Source of the DNA: Bacteroidota bacterium
GTDB taxonomy: Bacteria; Bacteroidota; Bacteroidia; Bacteroidales; GCA-2711565
Reading direction: 5' to 3'
Length of the DNA stretch: 50,560 nucleotides
Assembly (NCBI GenBank): GCA_002711565.1
Contig: PARP01000072.1
Location: 1-50,560, forward strand
The translations under genes were made by a program, and so were the position numbers. Below, piece by piece: positions 23,615 to 31,542 of this stretch (the stretch's first letter is position 1; each line of letters opens with the position of its first letter). Below the pieces are notes generated by a model that worked only from the letters and a program-made list of their open reading frames with translations, ran no database searches and was not told the origin of the DNA.

Positions 23615-24562
23615 CTATAGTTTAATTGATGTTAATTCTGATTTCGCAATATTAAATTCCTGAATAATCTCGTCCATAATCTCTTTTACAGGCTTAATTT
23701 CATTGATCAATGACGAAATTTGACCGATCTCCAGCTCACCTTCGTGAATATCACCTTCAAACATTCCAAGTTTGGCTCTCCCTCTACCTAAGAGTTCAGC
23801 CAGTTCATGCCTTTGAGCTCCTTTTGCTTCGGCTTCTTCAACTGCGTTTAAGAATTTATTCTTTATCAGTCTTACAGGCACCAAACGTTTTAAAGTTAAC
23901 TTGGTACTTCCATCTTTTGCTGCTATGATTTGTTCCTTAAAATTGTCATGTCCTGATGATTCGACTGATGCAGCAAATCTACTCCCGATCTGAACTCCGT
24001 CGGCACCTAAAGCCATAGCAGCAAGCATTGTTCTACCCGTTCCTATACCTCCTGCAGCTATTAATGGAATATCTATAACTTCTCTTAGGTGAGGAATCAG
24101 TGTCATCGTTGTGGTTTCCTCAAAACCATTATGCCCGCCGGCTTCAAAACCTTCTGCAACAATTGCATCCACTCCTGCTTCCACGCATTTTAGTGCAAAC
24201 TTTTCATTTGCGATGACATGGACAACCCTTATTCCCTTCTCCTTTAAATATGAAGTGTATTTCTTCGGATTTCCAGCTGAAGTAAAAACGATCTTCACTC
24301 CTTCCTCAATAATTATATCAATATGATCATCAACCTGAGGGTATAATAAAGGAACATTTACTCCAAAGGGTTTGTCTGTTGCTGCTTTACATTTTTGAAT
24401 ATGGGTACGAAGAACATCAGGATACATAGAACCAGATCCTATTAGTCCAAGTCCACCAGCATTACTAACTGCTGAAGCAAGCTCCCAGCCGCTACACCAG
24501 ATCATCCCACCTTGGATGATGGGGTATTTGATATTGAAGAGTTCTGTTATTGTGTTCTTCAT
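23615..24562 (-). CDS. Nitronate monooxygenase / FabK-like FMN oxidoreductase
   Basis: A 315-residue FMN-dependent TIM-barrel protein. It shows the start Y-P-I-I-Q-G-G-M-I-W, the A-N-E-K-F-A-L-K-C-V-E-A-G-V-D-A-I-V-A-E-G-F-E-A-G-G-H block and P-L-I-A-A-G-G-I-G-T-G-R-T, typical of the nitronate monooxygenase / enoyl-ACP reductase II family. Its position among acyl-CoA genes suggests work on CoA thioesters or protection from nitronates, but the sequence does not decide. It lies 118 bp upstream of the acyl-CoA dehydrogenase operator, transcribed in the same direction, and downstream of elbB after a hairpin. Confidence 0.85.
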   Translation of the reverse strand: MKNTITELFNIKYPIIQGGMIWCSGWELASAVSNAGGLGLIGSGSMYPDVLRTHIQKCKAATDKPFGVNVPLLYPQVDDHIDIIIEEGVKIVFTSAGNPKKYTSYLKEKGIRVVHVIANEKFALKCVEAGVDAIVAEGFEAGGHNGFEETTTMTLIPHLREVIDIPLIAAGGIGTGRTMLAAMALGADGVQIGSRFAASVESSGHDNFKEQIIAAKDGSTKLTLKRLVPVRLIKNKFLNAVEEAEAKGAQRHELAELLGRGRAKLGMFEGDIHEGELEIGQISSLINEIKPVKEIMDEIIQEFNIAKSELTSIKL

Positions 24563-24606
24563 ACTTTGAATTATAATTAACCCCCTGATTTTTCTTCTAA
24601 AAATCT

Positions 24607-24627
24607 GTCCCCCTTAAAAAGGGGGAC
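24607..24627. terminator. GC-rich hairpin between elbB and the FMN oxidoreductase gene
   Basis: GTCCCCCTT and AAGGGGGAC form a perfect 9-bp stem with a three-base loop. A TTTTT run follows a few bases later on the minus strand, so it may end or attenuate the elbB transcript. Confidence 0.65.
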
Positions 24628-24645
24628 TAATAGGTATTTCTTTAT

Positions 24646-25299
24646 TTAATCCATGAATTTAAGCATTGCCTCTACTGTATTATGGGCGCCGTCATAAATC
24701 TGAGTAATGTCGGCATCCAACATATAACACGGAGTTGTAAAGATCAGCTTCTCATCATCTATAACTACATCACCATGATCGGTAGTCACATGTTGTCCAC
24801 CCATCGCTTCAATAGCCTGAGCAGTTCCTTCATCCTGTCCAATAGTTACCTTAACCTCATCTCCAACAATTTTTGCTATGAAAGCTGGAGAAATACAAAG
24901 TGCCCCTATAGGTTTCTTAGCTTCCATTGTCTGTTTAACTGCATATTCGACATCTGCATTAACCTCAGCATCCGGACCTTTAAATGCGACAGTTGAGAGA
25001 TTTTTTGCAGCACCAAATCCACCCGGGAAAATAAGTGCATCAAAATCAGAAGATTTATAAGCTGTAAGAGGTTTGATAGCTCCTCGAGCAATTCTAGCAG
25101 ATTCAATGAGAACATTACGTGTTTCATCCATTTCTTCACCGGTAATATGGTTTAGAACGTGATATTGGTTCACATCCGGAGCAAAGATCTCATATTCTGA
25201 ACCCAGTTTTTTTATCGCTAACATTGTTAATGTTGCTTCATGAATTTCAGCACCATCAAATACACCACATCCTGAAAGGACTACTGCAAATTTTTTCAT
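24646..25299 (-). CDS. elbB: ElbB family DJ-1/PfpI-like glyoxalase
   Basis: A 217-residue class I amidotransferase-like protein of the ElbB group. The N-terminus V-V-L-S-G-C-G-V-F-D-G-A-E-I-H-E, L-I-F-P-G-G-F-G-A-A-K-N-L-S and G-A-L-C-I-S-P-A (nucleophile-elbow cysteine) are diagnostic. The E. coli homologue has glyoxalase activity on small aldehydes. It lies downstream of the thiolase gene in the same direction, but a 315-bp MITE-like element separates them, so co-transcription is uncertain. Any part in acyl-CoA metabolism is unproven. Confidence 0.88.
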   Translation of the reverse strand: MKKFAVVLSGCGVFDGAEIHEATLTMLAIKKLGSEYEIFAPDVNQYHVLNHITGEEMDETRNVLIESARIARGAIKPLTAYKSSDFDALIFPGGFGAAKNLSTVAFKGPDAEVNADVEYAVKQTMEAKKPIGALCISPAFIAKIVGDEVKVTIGQDEGTAQAIEAMGGQHVTTDHGDVVIDDEKLIFTTPCYMLDADITQIYDGAHNTVEAMLKFMD

Positions 25300-25394
25300 A
25301 TTTATTTTTTTTAATTATTGTCAGGAGTATAAATTTACGACAATAAGGAATATTCTGTCAAAAGAAAGATTGACATTATTCTAATTCTATTTTA

Positions 25395-25709
25395 TATGTT
25401 CATTTTGCCTTGATGCAAAACGAACCAAAAAATCAAGAAAATCAGATCCAAACCTTCCCACATGCCACTCCCTGACATCCCTGATTTTCATGCCAACGCT
25501 ACCTGACCTTTAAATAATCTAACGCTGTTAGATTAATGTTTTCTCGCAGTATAGCAACATTTTTCGTGAAGAATTTTCGAAGCCTTGGAGAAAATTTAGA
25601 AAAATTGTTGTGATTCCTAGGCCAGATTAGGCCTAGGAAATACCTTGAGAAAACTGTCTTTTCTTTTGGTTCGTTTTCTTTGGACAAGCAAAGAAAATGA
25701 ACGAACATA
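25395..25709. mobile_element. MITE-like element with imperfect terminal inverted repeats
   Basis: The ends are inverted versions of each other: the left has TATGTTCATTTTG and, inside, AAACGAACCAAAA; the right has TTTTGGTTCGTTT and, outside, AAAATGAACGAACATA. Inside are a perfect hairpin AATCTAAC-GCT-GTTAGATT (25516-25534) and a 10-bp inverted repeat TTCCTAGGCC/GGCCTAGGAA near 25614-25640. There is no credible coding sequence; a 69-codon ORF within it is composition only. It fills almost the whole gap between thiolase and elbB. Nonautonomous transposition is inferred from structure. Confidence 0.6.
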
Positions 25710-25713
25710 AAGT

Positions 25714-26961
25714 TTATTCAGCCTTTTTATAGACCATTGCAATAACCGTCACATCATCACCACCCATATTGATCGTCATCCCGTATGGGCGATCAGGATT
25801 AATGTTGATCTGAGCAGGTCCAGCTTTACCTGTTAATTGCTCCCAGATAGTTACAGCCTGATGGACTCCTGTAGCACCAGTTGGATGTCCCCAACCGATC
25901 AAACCACCGGTTGTATTGATAGGGATCTTCCCGTCTCTTGCAGTATGGCCATCAGCTACAAACTGAGCTCCTTTACCTTTTTCGGCGAATCCAAGTGCTT
26001 CAACTCCTAATACGCCTGCCATTGAGAAACAATCATGAGTTTCGACTGTTGCCAGATCATCGATAGTTAATCCTGCAGAATCTAGTGCTTCTTTTGCAGC
26101 TTTCTTAATAGTGATCAATTCTGTAGGATCAGGTGGTTCATTAGTGATATTGCGCTCAACCTGAGCCCAACCAACGATTTCGATTGCATCTTTCTTATCA
26201 ATTCCAAGCTTTTCGAGACCTTCTTCCGATGCCATGATCAATGAAGAGGCACCATCAGAAACTTTAGAACAGTCTAGAACAGTAAGATGATCAACGAAAG
26301 TTTCGCCGTTTGTTTTGAACTTATCATAAAGAGCGTACAGATCAGGAACTTTGTTCTCGTATTCTTGCGCCGTTTCGCATAATCGCGCATTTTCAATAGA
26401 ATTCACGAACCATCGCTTCAAACCTTCACGAGTATACTCTTTGCCGTATTTTTCATAGTAAGCCCCTGCTCGATTACTGAATTGGCCAGGGAAGAAGAAT
26501 GCATGTCCTTCTTTACGTTTTTTATACCAACCTGCACCTGCAAGAACATCAGCTCCATACAATGCTTTCATTGTATTTTGTACTTCCACACCGATCACCA
26601 ATACGGAGTCAGCAACCTCAGCTAAAACAGATTTCATTCCACTCATGAGTGCTAATCCTCCGGAACCACAAGCGCCTTCGACACTAATGGCAGGTTTCCA
26701 TTGTAATTTTTCATCTATAAAAGGGATGAAACCCGGCAGGTTTGCCTGTTTATTGAATCGGGCAGCCATAAAATTACCTACCACACCTTCATCGATGTTT
26801 GCAGGGTCATTTATCTGTGCAATAGTTCCTTTACCTGCGGTTTCAAAATAATATTCCAATCCGGGGCGTTCTTTTTTTGGATTGAATTCACTGCGACCGG
26901 TTCCCATGGATACAGTATTAAAACCGGCTGCGATATATACTTTTTTTCTAAGTTTTTTCAT
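25714..26961 (-). CDS. Acetyl-CoA acetyltransferase / thiolase (SCP-x type)
   Basis: A 415-residue thiolase-fold enzyme. The nucleophile is in V-E-G-A-C-G-S-G-G-L, a histidine in E-T-H-D-C-F-S-M-A, and the C-terminal G-G-L-I-G-W-G-H-P-T-G-A-T-G motif carries the second active-site region. The lack of the standard C-x-G terminal cysteine loop places it in the SCP-x / lipid-transfer thiolase group instead of the FadA group. It probably cleaves acetoacetyl-CoA or 3-ketoacyl-CoA. It follows the dehydrogenase gene by 30 bp in a hydratase-dehydrogenase-thiolase operon that encodes the last three steps of beta-oxidation. Confidence 0.88.
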   Translation of the reverse strand: MKKLRKKVYIAAGFNTVSMGTGRSEFNPKKERPGLEYYFETAGKGTIAQINDPANIDEGVVGNFMAARFNKQANLPGFIPFIDEKLQWKPAISVEGACGSGGLALMSGMKSVLAEVADSVLVIGVEVQNTMKALYGADVLAGAGWYKKRKEGHAFFFPGQFSNRAGAYYEKYGKEYTREGLKRWFVNSIENARLCETAQEYENKVPDLYALYDKFKTNGETFVDHLTVLDCSKVSDGASSLIMASEEGLEKLGIDKKDAIEIVGWAQVERNITNEPPDPTELITIKKAAKEALDSAGLTIDDLATVETHDCFSMAGVLGVEALGFAEKGKGAQFVADGHTARDGKIPINTTGGLIGWGHPTGATGVHQAVTIWEQLTGKAGPAQININPDRPYGMTINMGGDDVTVIAMVYKKAE

Positions 26962-26991
26962 TTTTCCTTGTTTTAATTTGTAATCCGATCA

Positions 26992-28332
26992 TTAGTAAAC
27001 AAAGTAATCATTTACCGGTCCATAGGCATGGAAAAATCCGGTAAGCATTACTGTATTCACATCTACTTCATTAAATGCTACTCCATCTGAAACCAGTTTT
27101 CTACCGATTTCATTCGATCGTTTACCATATTCCATTCCTAATCTTGCACCGAAGTCAGGCATGGACTTCATAGTTGCAAAGAATTCTGCGAAAACCTGAT
27201 CTTTATCTCTTCTGCGGATCGTAGGTTTCCAGCTGATCTTAGGATTAGGGTGTTTCCCAAGTACTTCATCACATTTCTCCTGAATATCTGCAATCTCAAT
27301 ATATTTTCCTTTCTCAACATTATAGATCGCAACTGGTCTGCCTTTTTCATATTTCAGGAATCCATCTTTTTGAGCTCCAGATGACATCTGTCCACCTTTC
27401 ACTCCAGCTTCCATCATTTGGTCAAGCAAATCAGAATGTAAATCTTCATCTTTCAGGAATGGATTCATTACATTCATAATGAACTGAACAACATCAACCC
27501 CAACATAATCTATGAGTTGGAAAATTCCCATTGGACGAACTAAATAATCCTGTGCAACTTTATTCACTAGATATATAGACTTGGCTAAACCGTATTCCTT
27601 ACTTAATTCCTGAGCTTTTTTAATTGCGAAGAGAGCATCACGCATAAAATGGCCATTACCAATAAATCCGGCGAAATCGTTTGAAGGAACCACGATCTTT
27701 CCAAGATTCTTAGCGTATAGCTTGGCGAACTCATTAGCTTCAGCATCTACATTGTCCGTAACAATAAGCTCTACAAGCTTTTGTACAGCCGGAGGATTAT
27801 AGAAATGGAAGCCAAGCACTCGTCCACCAAGTTTTGCTTCATTATCGATAATATTGATAGGAACTGATGATGTATTTGTAAAATACCAGGGATTGTTTGG
27901 ATTGTTTTGATCAATTTGAGAGAGGATCTTCACTTTAAGATCTTTATTCTCACTTACAGCTTCAAAGATCAGATTTGATTCATATGCTGCTTCAAGTTTA
28001 GTAACAGGGCGTACTATACTTAAAACATCGAATACATATTGATTCAGGATTTCTTCATTCTCGATAAGATCTGCTCTGTCGGCATACATTTTGCGAAGCC
28101 ATACGATCTTCTTTTCAGCAATTTTCGTGACTTGAACCTTTAGATATCTTAAAAGTCCGGCTAGTCCTTCATGAGAGAGATCCATTGCATTCAGACAAAA
28201 TGGTTTGCCTGCATTCTCTTTTTTTAGACTCAGATCAGCCATCTCAACAGCGGTAAGCAACAGAATTCCGCTACCCATTTTCCCGGCTGCACCTAAGACG
28301 GTCACGTTTCTCAAACGTTCGTCGTAATTCAT
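26992..28332 (-). CDS. 3-hydroxyacyl-CoA dehydrogenase
   Basis: A 446-residue NAD-dependent dehydrogenase. The Rossmann motif is V-T-V-L-G-A-A-G-K-M-G-S-G near the N-terminus. The catalytic region appears as F-E-A-V-S-E, N-T-S-S-V-P and G-F-H-F-Y-N-P-P, with a helical C-terminal domain (G-F-I-G-N-G-H). It converts 3-hydroxyacyl-CoA to 3-ketoacyl-CoA. It is longer than the roughly 280-residue single-domain form, with a second C-terminal region. It lies 46 bp downstream of the hydratase and 30 bp upstream of the thiolase, all on the minus strand. A copy of the shared leader motif at 28341 precedes it. Confidence 0.88.
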   Translation of the reverse strand: MNYDERLRNVTVLGAAGKMGSGILLLTAVEMADLSLKKENAGKPFCLNAMDLSHEGLAGLLRYLKVQVTKIAEKKIVWLRKMYADRADLIENEEILNQYVFDVLSIVRPVTKLEAAYESNLIFEAVSENKDLKVKILSQIDQNNPNNPWYFTNTSSVPINIIDNEAKLGGRVLGFHFYNPPAVQKLVELIVTDNVDAEANEFAKLYAKNLGKIVVPSNDFAGFIGNGHFMRDALFAIKKAQELSKEYGLAKSIYLVNKVAQDYLVRPMGIFQLIDYVGVDVVQFIMNVMNPFLKDEDLHSDLLDQMMEAGVKGGQMSSGAQKDGFLKYEKGRPVAIYNVEKGKYIEIADIQEKCDEVLGKHPNPKISWKPTIRRRDKDQVFAEFFATMKSMPDFGARLGMEYGKRSNEIGRKLVSDGVAFNEVDVNTVMLTGFFHAYGPVNDYFVY

Positions 28333-28340
28333 AAATAATA

Positions 28341-28351
28341 AAATATTAGGT
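28341..28351 (-). promoter_or_regulatory. Variant of shared leader motif before 3-hydroxyacyl-CoA dehydrogenase
   Basis: The minus-strand word ACCTAATATTT lies 9-19 nt before the start codon, inside the hydratase-dehydrogenase gap. Because it is internal to an operon, the motif may act in translation instead of transcription. Confidence 0.35.
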
Positions 28352-28378
28352 TAGTAAAGTAATAGTAATCAATTGTAA

Positions 28379-29149
28379 CTACCAGTTTGGCTTACGCTTC
28401 TCCAGGAAGGCACGCATGCCTTCTTCACCTTCTGCCTTAAACTGGGTTCCGAAATAATCAGCTTCTAACTGACATGCTCTATCGAAGTCCATATCGTATC
28501 CCGTGCGGGTAACGTATTTAACCTTCTTAATGGCCTCTGGACCTTTTGATGCGATCAGTTTTGCGATCTTTTCAGTTTCCTCCATCAATTGTTCAGGTTC
28601 GAAAACTTTTTGGATCAGACCAATTCTCAATGCATCTTCAGAACCAATCATATCTGCTGTTGTCAATAGATAGAGAGCATCCGCTAAACCAACTAGTCGT
28701 GATAATCTTTGTGTGCCTGCATATCCCGGGATCATCCCAAGATTCACTTCAGGTTGTCCGAATTTTGCTTTGGTACTTGCAAGCCTAAAATCACAAGCCA
28801 TTGCAAGTTCCAGTCCACCACCTAATGCAAAACCATTTATGGCAGCAATAACAGGAATCCCTAAAGTTTCCAGACTTTTAAAAGTATTCTGACCTAATCT
28901 CGAGAAATTACTTCCTTCCTCAGGACTCTTATCTACCATTTCGGCAATATCTGCACCAGCTACAAAAGCCTTCCCCTTTCCAGTAATAATGAGCACTTTA
29001 ACACCTTCTTTTTGAGATAGTTCTTCTTTAATGAAATGATCCATTTCATTGAAAAAACGTGTATTGAGGGCATTCAGGGCCTCAGGACGATTGATGCTAA
29101 CCAGCGCCAGGTCATCCTTGTACTCGATGACTAAGTTTTTATACTCCAT
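28379..29149 (-). CDS. Enoyl-CoA hydratase (crotonase)
   Basis: A 256-residue crotonase family enzyme with G-K-A-F-V-A-G-A-D-I and N-G-F-A-L-G-G-G-L-E-L-A-M-A-C-D (oxyanion hole and first catalytic Glu region), then F-G-Q-P-E-V-N-L-G-M-I-P-G-Y-A-G-T-Q-R-L with the second catalytic Glu, and a FLEKRKPNW end. These are the residues of true hydratases. It likely hydrates crotonyl-CoA from butyryl-CoA oxidation. It is first gene of the hydratase-dehydrogenase-thiolase unit. The shared operator (29222-29243) and leader motif (29162) precede it. Confidence 0.92.
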   Translation of the reverse strand: MEYKNLVIEYKDDLALVSINRPEALNALNTRFFNEMDHFIKEELSQKEGVKVLIITGKGKAFVAGADIAEMVDKSPEEGSNFSRLGQNTFKSLETLGIPVIAAINGFALGGGLELAMACDFRLASTKAKFGQPEVNLGMIPGYAGTQRLSRLVGLADALYLLTTADMIGSEDALRIGLIQKVFEPEQLMEETEKIAKLIASKGPEAIKKVKYVTRTGYDMDFDRACQLEADYFGTQFKAEGEEGMRAFLEKRKPNW

Positions 29150-29161
29150 AATGTATGTAAC

Positions 29162-29173
29162 AATTTATTAGGT
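29162..29173 (-). promoter_or_regulatory. Shared leader motif upstream of enoyl-CoA hydratase
   Basis: The minus-strand word ACCTAATAAATT lies 13-24 nt before the start codon and is identical to the copies at 4517 and 17704. Confidence 0.4.
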
Positions 29174-29221
29174 AAGTAAATATATCAAAAAAATATTGAA
29201 ATATGATGGATTGGAGAAATT

Positions 29222-29243
29222 AGTAGTTAACCAATTAACAACT
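29222..29243. promoter_or_regulatory. Operator-like palindrome, copy 4
   Basis: AGTAGTTA-ACCAAT-TAACAACT; one base in the left arm departs from the perfect palindrome. It sits in the divergent gap between the hydratase operon and the ThiF/MoeB-like gene. Confidence 0.55.
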
Positions 29244-29305
29244 GGTGCTATTTAGACCTATGATAAATAATAGCTGTTTTTCTTTTTTAAGCAAGGGCGA
29301 TTTCC

Positions 29306-29313
29306 TAATTTTG
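29306..29313 (+). promoter_or_regulatory. Promoter -7 element of the ThiF/MoeB-hydE operon
   Basis: TAATTTTG exactly matches TAnnTTTG, about 38 nt before the ATG at 29351. Confidence 0.55.
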
Positions 29314-29350
29314 CAGTCTATTTAAGCGATATTAATCAGCGACTTATTGA

Positions 29351-30436
29351 ATGAACAAGCATCAGATCAGCAAAGCAGATTTTGAAAAATACAAACGTCA
29401 GATCGTACTTGATGAAGTAGGAACTGAAGGTCAATTATTATTGGCTAATTCGAAAGTGTTGGTGATCGGTGCCGGTGGCTTGAGCAGTCCTATATTGCAG
29501 GTGTTGGCCGGAGCAGGTGTTGGAACTATAGGTGTAATTGATTTTGATAAGGTTAGTTTAAGTAATATCCACAGGCAATTATTGTATACTACTGAAGAGG
29601 TTGGAATAGCTAAAACTGAAGTTGCTAGTAAAAGATTGAAGCAGATCAATCCGGATTCCACGATTCTACCTTATGAATTCCGTATAGATGAGTCCAATGC
29701 TTTAAAACTGATTGAGAAATATGATCTTGTGGTTGATGGTTCTGATTCATTTGCAACACGTTATCTTGTAAATGATGCATGTGTTATTCTAAATAAGCCA
29801 CTTGTATTTGGTGCAGTTTATAAGTTTATCGGACAAGTTTCTGTTTTTAATTTTGAAGATGGACCTACTTATCGTTGTGCCTTTCCTGAAATCCCTGAAC
29901 AAACTGAGATTCCCGATTGTTCTACTATTGGTGTATTAGGATCTTTAACAGGAATTATTGGAAACTTTATGGCTAACGAAGCCCTGAAGATCATTTTGAA
30001 AAATGAACACGTTCTAAGTGGAAAACTAATGCATATTGACACATTAACATATGCATTCGATTTGATCGATATTGAGAAAGATGATAAAAATTCCAAGATC
30101 ACTGAATTAGGGGCTTATGGTGATGTTAGCTGTGAAATGCCAGAGGTTAAATATCTTACTGCAAATGAGCTTGACCATCTTCTTCAATCAGAAGAAGAGG
30201 TATTGATTTACAATCTTAAATACGCAACACAAGACGATGATCTGGATTATGCGCAATCAGTTAATACAGAAGATCTGCTTTTAGGGAAATTACCTATGCC
30301 TGATGATCGCAAAATCGTTATTATTTGTGATTACGGAATCCAAAGTGAGAGTATCGCTGAATATTTACAGAAGACTTATCAAAAAGAGAATATTTATAGT
30401 TTAAAAGACGGATTACTTGCTTATAAAGCAAAGTAA
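29351..30436 (+). CDS. ThiF/MoeB-family adenylyltransferase with C-terminal rhodanese-like domain
   Basis: A 361-residue E1-like enzyme that would adenylate the C-terminus of a ubiquitin-like sulfur carrier (ThiS or MoaD type). The ATP loop is V-I-G-A-G-G-L-S-S-P near residue 36; D-F-D-K-V-S-L-S-N-I-H-R-Q and D-G-S-D-S-F-A-T-R-Y are also conserved. The paired CxxC zinc motifs usual in MoeB are not evident. Residues about 255-361 resemble a rhodanese domain, with I-I-C-D-Y-G-I-Q-S holding a likely persulfide cysteine. Its stop codon touches the hydE start codon, so the two are translationally linked. Thiamine or molybdopterin sulfur transfer cannot be separated by sequence. Confidence 0.85.
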   Translation: MNKHQISKADFEKYKRQIVLDEVGTEGQLLLANSKVLVIGAGGLSSPILQVLAGAGVGTIGVIDFDKVSLSNIHRQLLYTTEEVGIAKTEVASKRLKQINPDSTILPYEFRIDESNALKLIEKYDLVVDGSDSFATRYLVNDACVILNKPLVFGAVYKFIGQVSVFNFEDGPTYRCAFPEIPEQTEIPDCSTIGVLGSLTGIIGNFMANEALKIILKNEHVLSGKLMHIDTLTYAFDLIDIEKDDKNSKITELGAYGDVSCEMPEVKYLTANELDHLLQSEEEVLIYNLKYATQDDDLDYAQSVNTEDLLLGKLPMPDDRKIVIICDYGIQSESIAEYLQKTYQKENIYSLKDGLLAYKAK

Positions 30437-31537
30437 ATGGAGAGAAGCATGGAAAAGATTGAAGATGTATTGAAGAAGGATTCTTTTAACAAAGAAGATA
30501 TAATTCGTTTATTAAGTTTGGATCAGGATGAAAGTAAAATGCTTTATCTAAGATCCAAAGAGATCAAAGAAAAATATGTAGGTAATAAGGTTTATCTACG
30601 TGGTCTGATCGAATTTTCTAACATTTGTGCTAAAGATTGTTTGTATTGCGGAATACGTAAGAGCAATGATACTTATGATCGCTATAATCTCCAGAACGAA
30701 GATATTCTGGAAGCCGTAAAATTTGCTAAGGAAGCGAAATATGGCTCAGTTGTTTTGCAATCAGGTGAACTTGAGAGCCCTGCATTTACAGAGCGAGTAG
30801 AAACTTTGGTTCAACAGATCTCAGATGCATTCGATCCGAAATTAGGTATCACACTCTCATGCGGAGAACAAAGTGAAGAAACTTACAGAAGATGGAAGAA
30901 TGCCGGTGCTGATCGCTATTTACTTCGCATTGAAACTTCAAATGAAGAGCTTTATTATCGAATACATCCAAGAGATCCAAAACATAGTTTCCAGAACAGA
31001 TTAGCCGCTCTTGAGAGACTCAAAAAACTCGGTTATCAAACCGGTACTGGTATCATGGTTGGATTGCCAACTCAAACAATAGAAGACATTGCCGACGACA
31101 TCCTTTTCATGCAAAAATATGATATGGATATGTGTGGGATCGGACCGTATATCGAAAGTGAGAATACTCCATTGGCACAGGATTTTGAGAATCCAATGAG
31201 CCTAGATGACAGATTCCACCTTGCATTAAAGACAATCTCCATCATAAGAATAATGATGAAAGATGTAAATATTGCAGCTTCTACAGCTTTACAATCTATT
31301 GATAAAGTAGGACGAGAGAAAGCTATCAATGTAGCAGCAAATATCTTTATGCCTAACATCACTCCTACTGAGAACAGGAAAGAATATCTACTATACGACA
31401 ACAAGCCATGTATTGATGAATCTGCCTCTGAATGTCAATCATGTGTTATTGGAAGAATAGCACTTACTGGAAATGAAGTGGCTTATGATGAGTTAGGGAC
31501 TTCAAAACATTATGAGCGCCGAATGGCCAAAAAATAA
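30437..31537 (+). CDS. hydE: [FeFe]-hydrogenase maturase HydE-type radical SAM protein
   Basis: A 366-residue radical SAM enzyme with the C64-x3-C68-x2-C71 motif in S-N-I-C-A-K-D-C-L-Y-C-G-I-R. L-Q-S-G-E, L-S-C-G-E-Q-S-E-E-T-Y and G-I-M-V-G-L-P-T-Q are HydE/PylB-group signatures, and the length fits HydE. HydE helps build the dithiomethylamine ligand of the H-cluster. HydF, HydG and the hydrogenase are not in the window. Pairing with a ThiF-like protein is less usual. A second in-frame ATG at 30449 could be the real start. A different radical SAM role in this pair is possible. Confidence 0.85.
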   Translation: MERSMEKIEDVLKKDSFNKEDIIRLLSLDQDESKMLYLRSKEIKEKYVGNKVYLRGLIEFSNICAKDCLYCGIRKSNDTYDRYNLQNEDILEAVKFAKEAKYGSVVLQSGELESPAFTERVETLVQQISDAFDPKLGITLSCGEQSEETYRRWKNAGADRYLLRIETSNEELYYRIHPRDPKHSFQNRLAALERLKKLGYQTGTGIMVGLPTQTIEDIADDILFMQKYDMDMCGIGPYIESENTPLAQDFENPMSLDDRFHLALKTISIIRIMMKDVNIAASTALQSIDKVGREKAINVAANIFMPNITPTENRKEYLLYDNKPCIDESASECQSCVIGRIALTGNEVAYDELGTSKHYERRMAKK

Positions 31538-31542
31538 AAATC

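Noticed and set aside
25499-25708. 69-codon ORF in the MITE-like element
   Set aside because: Composition reflects the inverted repeats; there is no recognisable domain or start signal.
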